Virus record (IMG/VR): IMGVR_UViG_3300042402_002579 | Coordinates: 1-64,000 of that record | DNA from: a virus | Length of the DNA: 64,000 nucleotides | Reading direction: 5' to 3' (one strand) | Part shown: positions 57,508-64,000 of the stretch, piece by piece | Position numbering within the stretch: position 1 is the first letter of the stretch | How the letters are laid out: every line of letters starts with the position of its first letter | Notes under the pieces: model-generated | Seen by the model: the letters and a program-made list of their open reading frames with translations, nothing else | Told to the model about the DNA's origin: nothing | The model's database searches: none | Position numbers and translations under genes: made by a program

Positions 57508-60500
57508 ATGACTAAACAAATTATAAACGTAGGCATAACAGCTAACGATAAAAAGGGAGATAGCCTACGAGCTGCGTTCCAAAAAGTAAATGCTAACTTT
57601 ACAGAACTGTATACTGTATTAGGAATAAATGCAGACGGCACGTTAAACCTAGGAGCATTTGAGTTTACGGGCAGTGTGATGAGCACTACTGATAGTTCAG
57701 CAATTACTATCGATCAAGCAACTACCATAACCAGCAACTTGACTGTGGGTGGGGACATATTACCCAGCACAAACTTAGGTGGCAATATTGGTAGCCCAAC
57801 GCAACAGTGGCGTAGTTTGTATGTCAGCACCAACACCATATTCATTAACAACATTCCATTAAGTATTACTGATCAAGGTCAACTGATTATTGACGGAGAT
57901 GTGGTTACAGGCGGCAATGCTAACACTGGTGATATCACATTTGCGAACAACACAATCATTGCGGACCCAGGCGCAGTTTTCCAACTTGAATCCAAAGACG
58001 ACAACGATGTTGTTCGAGCCTACTTTAGACTAGATCCAAGCAATGGCCTAGCAGAAATTGGAATTGATGGTGGTGGCGATTTTAAATTTGAATTTGTTGA
58101 TGACACCACAAGACTACGACTACCTCCAGGCGGTGACATTGTAGACAGCACAGGTGCTAGTGTATTAGGTGGCGGCGGATTATCTATCACAGACTTTGGC
58201 CTAGGCTTTACTGACTCATTAGATGCTGGAAAAATCACCACCAGCAAACTGTACAATGAAAATCCCAATCCGGGACTCAACAACCTGTATGTACTGGAAG
58301 TCACCAATGGCGGTGTTGTGGTATTGCCAGATCAAAGTATCATCAACGGTGCTACACTAAAAACCGTAGCAGGCAACTATGCTGGTATCACAGCAGGCCC
58401 GCAAGGTGCTGATGAAGATTCATGGATGTGGGTTGACAACAATGGCGCTACTATTGCTACAAAATACAGCACAGATGCTCACACTTGGACATTCAATAAC
58501 GATGGCGACTTAACTGCTCCTGGAGATATTGTTGTTGGCGGCATTAATGGTGGTCATCTTATCGTAGACGGTAACGACGGTGATAACACTAGTGTGCGTT
58601 GGTATAATATGCCCAGTAATCAAGACCACAGCATCATCAGAACCTATACTGGTAATCCAGATGATGAAACAGAACTAAACCGAGGTCGAATTCAACTAGC
58701 CTGGCAAGACAGTGATCGCAGTGGCCTAAGAATTATATCATATGATCGCAGTAATGATAGCAATGATGAAGAAGATGTTGTTACACACAGATGGACCTTC
58801 AAAGGCGACGGCGGATTACAATTCCCAGACGACACAGTTCAGACCACAGCCTACACCGGCGGTAGTGGAAGTAGTACAGTAGTCCGTCAAGACACAGCAC
58901 CCACAGCAGCCAATGGCACCTTATGGTTCAACACACTAGAAGGCAGACTCTACATCAAGTACAGCGATGTTTGGGTAGACGCGGCTCCACTAGTTCAACC
59001 ACCACCAGACACTGATATTGATGTTAATTCTATTACATTCCCAGATGCGTCAGTATTAACTTCTGTGGCGGACCTAACTCCAGATAGATTAGTCAGCGGC
59101 GTTCATGAACTGGTGCTTGGCACAGATGGTGTTCTAACACTGCCAAATGATATGACCATAGACGCATCGGTGAGTTTTGGAATTGTAACAATTGGTGGCG
59201 ACAATACTGAGATTAGCATTGACAACGGTGGAGCACCTCCGGGATTCCGTATTACAACTGATAAGACCGGAGAAAGTTATCAATGGTTTTTTGGTGAAGA
59301 TGGAAATCTAACACTACCAGGAGATTCAAATGGAACGATTGGAGAAAATGAAACTGGGTTAGCAATAACCAGCGAACAAGAGTTTGCTATTTTTGCTAAC
59401 TCAGTTGAGAGCTTTAAGCTCTGGAGATTTGGCACAGATGGTGCATTAACATTGCCTACCGGTGGACATATTGGTCCGAGTGGCGGTAAAGGACTAGGTA
59501 CTACGTATGGCGGCGCAAATGATCATTTAGTAAGTTTAACCAGTTATTATGATAGTGGTCTATATTCCAGTTGTGTTACTGCTTACGCTGATGGTACATT
59601 AAACATCACTGCTTATAATGATGGCGGCCCAAATCCGGCTAAAATCTGGACATTTGACAATACTGGTACTCTGACACTCCCAGATAACAGTGGTATTAAA
59701 TCCGCTACCAACATCGACATCACCATAGACACTCCGGACAGCAGCACATTCAATTGGCAGTTCGGTGCAGATGGTGCATTAACATTGCCTGGTGGTAGTA
59801 CCCGTATTGGCACATTGCTGGGATCAGATGCTATTATAGCCAACGAGGACACAGTATTTGCTGTTGTAACACAAGGAACAAATGGTGCGGGCGTACTGAT
59901 ATGGATAGAAGATTCAGAAAATTTTAGTACCAGTAATCTAGCGGCTGTATATACCAATCCAGAAGGTTCGGGAACTGTTAGGATAGCAACAGGTGCCAAT
60001 GGCAGCCCTGGACCCAAGTTCTGGACATTTGGCACAGACGGTAATTTAACATTGCCAGGCGACATCCTCAGTGAAAACGGTATTAATATTGACATCAACT
60101 TGAGTGACTCAACATTACGCAGATGGCAGTTTGGTGAGGATGGTGATCTAACATTCCCAGATAATACTGTACAGACAACGGCTTATACTGGCAATACCAC
60201 TGCGACTACTCCAACAACAACTGGTATCCCTAATGGGTTCACCCTGTCTACTGGCAATAATACTAACCTCACTCCAGGCAACTATTTCAACATACTTGTT
60301 GGGTTTGATGGCAAAAATGTTACGCTAGGAGTTCAGGTTAGCAGTGAATATAATATTACTATTTTTGGTATTACAAATGCGTCGCCAGCTACTTTTATTA
60401 TTGGTGACAATGCTGTAATAAATGGCGATCTTATTGGTGGTGCTACACCTGCTGATGACTTGACTATTACTGTAGACAGTCTAGAGACTGTTGCTATAGA

Positions 60501-60759
60501 CCTAACTAAAACTATCAACAAACTAACAGACGGCAATTATGCTTTAGCAGACGGTGTTGAAGGTCAAATCATGTATCTAGTTAGAAGTCCCGAAACTATC
60601 TCTGAGAATGTGTTTGTAGATGTACTAAATGGTGATGGTGATAATCCACTGCGTCCATTTATGACTAATGGTGGATTTGCCGATATTGATAATACTGGAA
60701 TCTGTACCTTAATCTTTACAGACGGTACTTGGAAACAAACTGGCGGACTGTGGGATTAA
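57508..60759 (+). CDS. Fibre protein with W-x-F-x-x-D-G-x-L repeats (1083 aa)
   Basis: The N-terminal INVGITANDKKGDSLRAAFQKVNANFTELY attachment domain is shared with the two preceding genes. The body contains at least six copies of a strand motif of the form W-x-F-x-x-D-G-x-L-T-x-P followed by Asp/Gly turns, spaced irregularly (about 40-110 residues), ending with a separate C-terminal domain (about 180 aa). A GGAG ribosome site precedes the ATG. Confidence 0.8.
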   Translation: MTKQIINVGITANDKKGDSLRAAFQKVNANFTELYTVLGINADGTLNLGAFEFTGSVMSTTDSSAITIDQATTITSNLTVGGDILPSTNLGGNIGSPTQQWRSLYVSTNTIFINNIPLSITDQGQLIIDGDVVTGGNANTGDITFANNTIIADPGAVFQLESKDDNDVVRAYFRLDPSNGLAEIGIDGGGDFKFEFVDDTTRLRLPPGGDIVDSTGASVLGGGGLSITDFGLGFTDSLDAGKITTSKLYNENPNPGLNNLYVLEVTNGGVVVLPDQSIINGATLKTVAGNYAGITAGPQGADEDSWMWVDNNGATIATKYSTDAHTWTFNNDGDLTAPGDIVVGGINGGHLIVDGNDGDNTSVRWYNMPSNQDHSIIRTYTGNPDDETELNRGRIQLAWQDSDRSGLRIISYDRSNDSNDEEDVVTHRWTFKGDGGLQFPDDTVQTTAYTGGSGSSTVVRQDTAPTAANGTLWFNTLEGRLYIKYSDVWVDAAPLVQPPPDTDIDVNSITFPDASVLTSVADLTPDRLVSGVHELVLGTDGVLTLPNDMTIDASVSFGIVTIGGDNTEISIDNGGAPPGFRITTDKTGESYQWFFGEDGNLTLPGDSNGTIGENETGLAITSEQEFAIFANSVESFKLWRFGTDGALTLPTGGHIGPSGGKGLGTTYGGANDHLVSLTSYYDSGLYSSCVTAYADGTLNITAYNDGGPNPAKIWTFDNTGTLTLPDNSGIKSATNIDITIDTPDSSTFNWQFGADGALTLPGGSTRIGTLLGSDAIIANEDTVFAVVTQGTNGAGVLIWIEDSENFSTSNLAAVYTNPEGSGTVRIATGANGSPGPKFWTFGTDGNLTLPGDILSENGINIDINLSDSTLRRWQFGEDGDLTFPDNTVQTTAYTGNTTATTPTTTGIPNGFTLSTGNNTNLTPGNYFNILVGFDGKNVTLGVQVSSEYNITIFGITNASPATFIIGDNAVINGDLIGGATPADDLTITVDSLETVAIDLTKTINKLTDGNYALADGVEGQIMYLVRSPETISENVFVDVLNGDGDNPLRPFMTNGGFADIDNTGICTLIFTDGTWKQTGGLWD

Positions 60760-60764
60760 AAACC

Positions 60765-60772
60765 GATAAATA
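60765..60772 (+). promoter_or_regulatory. T4-late-type promoter octamer GATAAATA
   Basis: GATAAATA lies 16 bases before ATG 60789; an ATAGGA ribosome site sits between. Confidence 0.6.
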
Positions 60773-60788
60773 TGAATAGGACACAAAA

Positions 60789-60995
60789 ATGGCAATAACA
60801 TTTCCAACAGAGCCCACACTAGGGCAAGAATTCGTAGGTGACAACTCTGTGACCTATCAATGGACCGGCAGCATTTGGAGCACACTAGTTCCTTGGCTAG
60901 CAGGTAGAGCACAGTATGTAGCAGAGGGCGGGTTTGCTGATCAAACCTACAACGATAACTTAGACAACACCATCGACGGTGGCAACGGAGCATAA
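60789..60995 (+). CDS. Small virion-type protein (68 aa)
   Basis: A 68-residue protein with a YQWTGSIWSTL motif, typical of short beta-structured fibre segments (the type TYxWTGxxW occurs in many phage fibre ends), and an Asn/Asp/Gly-rich tail. It ends three bases before the next fibre gene. It could be a linker or a capping subunit of the fibre made by that gene. Confidence 0.65.
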   Translation: MAITFPTEPTLGQEFVGDNSVTYQWTGSIWSTLVPWLAGRAQYVAEGGFADQTYNDNLDNTIDGGNGA

Positions 60996-60998
60996 ACA

Positions 60999-63900
60999 AT
61001 GACAACAAGAATCAAACTACGCCGTGACACTGCGGCAAACTGGACACAAGAAAATCCCGTACTAGCCGCCGGCGAACCAGGATTAGAAACAGATACTGGC
61101 AAGGTCAAGTATGGTAATGGTACCAGTACTTGGGCACAGTTGAGTTATGGTGGAGGCGATGGTGCTACTCTTACTGCTGAAGGCAATGTTGTAGTCACAG
61201 CAGGAAGCACAGAGCATTGGATCGCCACACAGCGTAGCCAAGAAGGGGACACTAAACCCCGTGCTCTGCGTTATGACAGCCTGGGTAATCTTTACTCATT
61301 GACTCAAACTGATGAAGATGATGACAACTACCCCATAGCAGTTCTTACCAAATACACAGCCGCTGGTGCCATAGCATGGCAAAAATCATTCAGTGAGTAT
61401 TATCCAATAGCATTGGCCATAGACAGTTCGGATCGTGCTTACATTACTCTTAACGCAGGCGATGAAAGTTCTGATGTTATCGTGATGCAGTTTGAATCCA
61501 CGGGCACTTTGGGTTGGAAGAAAGAATATGTCATTGGACAGATTTCGTCCTTCCTAGGCTACATTGAAGAAAAGAGCACTACCACATTGGCCTTGGCCTT
61601 TTCAGTGGGTGAAGGTGGTCCAGGACCTAGCGCAGTATTAATAATGGAAATCAGCATCACTGATGGCTCAGTGCTGTTGAAAAAATCCTTACAGTTGCCC
61701 GTAACAGACCTTGTGATTGTTACAGGTATCGATGTTGACCCTGATGAGAATGTTTTTGTCACTGGTTATTACAACGACACCAATGCCGGTGTTAACAAGA
61801 TGTTCATTGAAAAACTAGACGAGGATCTAGAGCCTGTATGGAGCAAGAGTCTAGAAGCCCCTGACAACTATGATATGACAGGCGGTGACTGTGCCAGTGA
61901 CGCACTGGGCAATATCTATGCGGTAGGTGCCTATGAAGTTAAAACTACAAACAGTGATATCAATAACACTCCAGAAGCGTCTGCTGGTATATTGACCAAA
62001 CTGAACTCAAGTGGTGTGGTACAGTGGACACGCAGACTTGGTCCGGGACCTTGCGGCAGTTGGATCGCAGGCCTAACAGCCACTGCCACAGGTGATGTTT
62101 ATCTATCATCAGTGACATTTGCCAAGAAAACAGGTGCCCTACCTGATGTTTCAGAACAAGGACGCGAAAATCTTGGACAGAACAAGATGATCGTGGTTCG
62201 CTATGACACACAGGGTGCGGTGGTTTGGCAACGCTATGTTGATGTGGCTCACTTAGAAGAAGAGGAACCCGATGGTCAAGAATTCACCCGCGGTCAGGCC
62301 ATAGCAGTATTTGGTGACAAGTTTGCCGTAGACGGATACGGATACAGTTGGAATACCACACCGTTTAGAGTCAGCAATTCAGCAGACGACGAATTCGATT
62401 ACTTTGTGGTACAGTTGCCCACAGCAGGCACTGACTTGACCATTGGTGATTTAAGTTTTACAGAAAGCCGAGTGCCAGGACGATTTGTCACCCACACTAC
62501 CAGCGACAGTCCGTTGACCCACGAAAACTGGGATGGGACTATTACCGCAACAAATTCCACACTGGTACCAGACGCTGACACCACTGTGGCCAACAACATT
62601 GTCAAGAGTGAAACTTACGCTTATACATTTGGTGCTGACGGTACGCTGACCATACCCAACGATGGTGACCTTAAACTGACACAGACGCAGGTAGGTTGGT
62701 TTATTGGTCTAGACAGTCGCGATTCTAATAATCACATCGAAGGCGATTGCGTTGCAGTTGACTCACAGGGCTACAGTTATATAGGTGGCGACGAAGATGA
62801 CGACGACCATGCATTCGTAATGAAGATCAGTCCTGAAGGCGATAGACTATGGAGTGTTAGAGTTTTTGAAGATGACAATGGCGACAATGGTGAGTTAACC
62901 AGCCTCAAAATTCATCCCGTCACAGGCAACATCATGGGGTTGGGTTATGTTTTTGACACCTATACTTACAGCATATTGTTTACTTTAGATCAAGATACTG
63001 GTCGTCTTTTAAATGTTACAGAATTCAAAGACAGTGACGGCGATGTTGAACTAAACACCATTGCCTGGACCAGCGACGGAGCCTATGTGATAGGTGGTAG
63101 AAAAATGGGCGAGTTCAGTGCTGAGTTTCCTGTAGTCCCACAAACAGGCAGCGGTGTAGGCACTATTGTGATTTTAAGAAGTGCTGTTCCAGAAGTTGAG
63201 TATATCAATGACGACTGGCAGATTGGCGGAACTGGTATTTCACCGTTCCAAAGTGTTAACTTTTCGGAACGCTACACTGGATTGACTGGTACAACACGAG
63301 AAGGTTCAGGTGCTGTGTTTAGTATTACTATTGGCGGCACCGGCCCTTATACCTACGAAAGTGTCACAGCGACAACTGCTGGCACTGACTATCGCCCTGG
63401 ACACAAGATCAAGGTGTTGGGCACTGACCTTGAAGGATTGACCCCAACCAATGATGCCGTAATTCAAGTCACTGAGGTCGACGGATCGGGCGGAATCGTT
63501 ACTGCCACTATAACTGGAACTTATGGCAACGCACAAGAAGCACCTTATACCTATACAGGCAAAACAGGCACTAACTTTGAAGTAGGTTCTGGATTAACCT
63601 TTACAATACAAGGACCGTTCTTTGACAACGATTACAGCAATCAAGACGGTACTCGTACAATTACTGCCAACGGTAGTAACTATGTCAACGGTGATTTCGT
63701 TGTCGTTCCCGGAACAAGCCTAGGCGGAACAAGTCCCGCTAACGACCTAACACTTAATCTCTATGTTGACCAAAATGAGCAGTTCATCAATAATGTGTCA
63801 GGTACAAGTCAATCCTTAACTTGGAAGATAGAAACAACCGCACAGGTTGACTTTACTGCCGACGGTAGTTGGTCAGTGACCTACTCACGAGACAATGACT

Positions 63901-64000
63901 GTGTGCTGATTACTCCTACTTGGCAGCGTACATTTGGCACAGCAAAAGATAAGTATGATGAAATAATTACACTAGCAATAGACAGCCAAGACAATATCAT
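60999..64000 (+). CDS. Large fibre/virion protein with beta-propeller-like repeats (partial)
   Basis: The frame is open from ATG 60999 to the window end (1000 codons). It begins with a fibre-type domain (RIKLRRDTAANWTQENPVLAAGEPGLETDTGKVKYGNG), related to the tropism-type N-terminus of the 10141 gene. Residues 60-350 and 560-700 hold repeats such as DALGNIYAVGAYE and DSQGYSYIGGDED followed by strands with trailing Lys and W, as in SBBP-type beta-propellers. One YTFGADGTLTIP copy matches the repeat of the 57508 protein. The 3' end is missing. Confidence 0.82.
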   Translation, partial: MTTRIKLRRDTAANWTQENPVLAAGEPGLETDTGKVKYGNGTSTWAQLSYGGGDGATLTAEGNVVVTAGSTEHWIATQRSQEGDTKPRALRYDSLGNLYSLTQTDEDDDNYPIAVLTKYTAAGAIAWQKSFSEYYPIALAIDSSDRAYITLNAGDESSDVIVMQFESTGTLGWKKEYVIGQISSFLGYIEEKSTTTLALAFSVGEGGPGPSAVLIMEISITDGSVLLKKSLQLPVTDLVIVTGIDVDPDENVFVTGYYNDTNAGVNKMFIEKLDEDLEPVWSKSLEAPDNYDMTGGDCASDALGNIYAVGAYEVKTTNSDINNTPEASAGILTKLNSSGVVQWTRRLGPGPCGSWIAGLTATATGDVYLSSVTFAKKTGALPDVSEQGRENLGQNKMIVVRYDTQGAVVWQRYVDVAHLEEEEPDGQEFTRGQAIAVFGDKFAVDGYGYSWNTTPFRVSNSADDEFDYFVVQLPTAGTDLTIGDLSFTESRVPGRFVTHTTSDSPLTHENWDGTITATNSTLVPDADTTVANNIVKSETYAYTFGADGTLTIPNDGDLKLTQTQVGWFIGLDSRDSNNHIEGDCVAVDSQGYSYIGGDEDDDDHAFVMKISPEGDRLWSVRVFEDDNGDNGELTSLKIHPVTGNIMGLGYVFDTYTYSILFTLDQDTGRLLNVTEFKDSDGDVELNTIAWTSDGAYVIGGRKMGEFSAEFPVVPQTGSGVGTIVILRSAVPEVEYINDDWQIGGTGISPFQSVNFSERYTGLTGTTREGSGAVFSITIGGTGPYTYESVTATTAGTDYRPGHKIKVLGTDLEGLTPTNDAVIQVTEVDGSGGIVTATITGTYGNAQEAPYTYTGKTGTNFEVGSGLTFTIQGPFFDNDYSNQDGTRTITANGSNYVNGDFVVVPGTSLGGTSPANDLTLNLYVDQNEQFINNVSGTSQSLTWKIETTAQVDFTADGSWSVTYSRDNDCVLITPTWQRTFGTAKDKYDEIITLAIDSQDNI

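Noticed and set aside
1-64000. CRISPR array, insertion sequence or transposase
   Set aside because: No spaced direct repeats, terminal inverted repeats or transposase motifs were seen in reading the window.

Overview
The window looks like part of a large tailed-phage genome (Caudoviricetes, T4-like in its late promoters and fibre genes), probably marine and infecting a Gram-negative host. The reasons are: genes packed with 1-30 base overlaps; tRNA genes interleaved with tiny genes; a flavin thymidylate synthase and a UV endonuclease; a run of fibre genes including one of 2513 codons; and a host-like RNA polymerase omega subunit, IF-1, KdsA and IscU/IscA. Proteobacterial-type sigma70 promoters and a boxA-like site fit a proteobacterial host. 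Marine origin and host class are inferences.

Layout. (1) 1-3185: thirteen tRNA genes (Met partial, Gln, Arg, His-like, Phe, Leu, Val, Ser, Ala, Thr, initiator Met, Pro, Gly), small genes, a structured RNA of about 160 nt, and rpoZ behind a long leader. Two consensus TTGACA-N17-TATAAT promoters drive this block, the first followed by a boxA-like element. (2) 3206-8987: two 2OG-Fe(II) oxygenase-like genes, two SGNH/DUF6270-like genes, infA, a DUF6356-like protein and an adenylate-forming enzyme. (3) 9087-11700: small genes, a metallophosphoesterase, a terminator and a fibre protein. (4) 11697-35417: an unusual cassette with ten radical SAM enzymes in four architectures, six 2OG/AspH-like proteins, two SGNH proteins, two kinase-like proteins, an SDR, a fatty acid desaturase, a PP-loop ATPase and a methyltransferase. 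(5) 35483-43033: a tRNA-Leu-like 111-nt RNA, a histone H1-like protein, thyX, conserved unknowns, a tandem pair of fibre genes and a DUF115-like protein. (6) 43147-48184: QueD-like, kdsA, a glycosyltransferase, UV endonuclease, Fe superoxide dismutase, iscU, iscA and a zinc-ribbon protein. (7) 48255-64000: five fibre/virion genes, the last running off the window.

Regulation. Two promoter classes are visible. Sigma70-type promoters with near-perfect hexamers and mostly 17-bp spacers precede RNA, translation and DNA-metabolism genes. A T4-late-type octamer (consensus TATAAATA) lies only 3-6 nt before the start codon of many cassette genes on both strands. In T4 geometry transcription would begin at the start codon, so these mRNAs would be leaderless. 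The virion genes carry the same octamer but with a normal leader and Shine-Dalgarno.

Working picture (inference). The phage supplies transcription and translation parts (omega, IF-1, initiator tRNA, tRNAs) early. Late in infection it expresses a large oxidative/radical tailoring cassette, together with Fe-S scaffold and carrier proteins and a superoxide dismutase that could support and protect the Fe-S enzymes. KdsA, the glycosyltransferase, the desaturase, the SDR and the adenylating enzyme point to remodelling of surface glycans or lipids. The substrate of the radical SAM/2OG set cannot be told from sequence.
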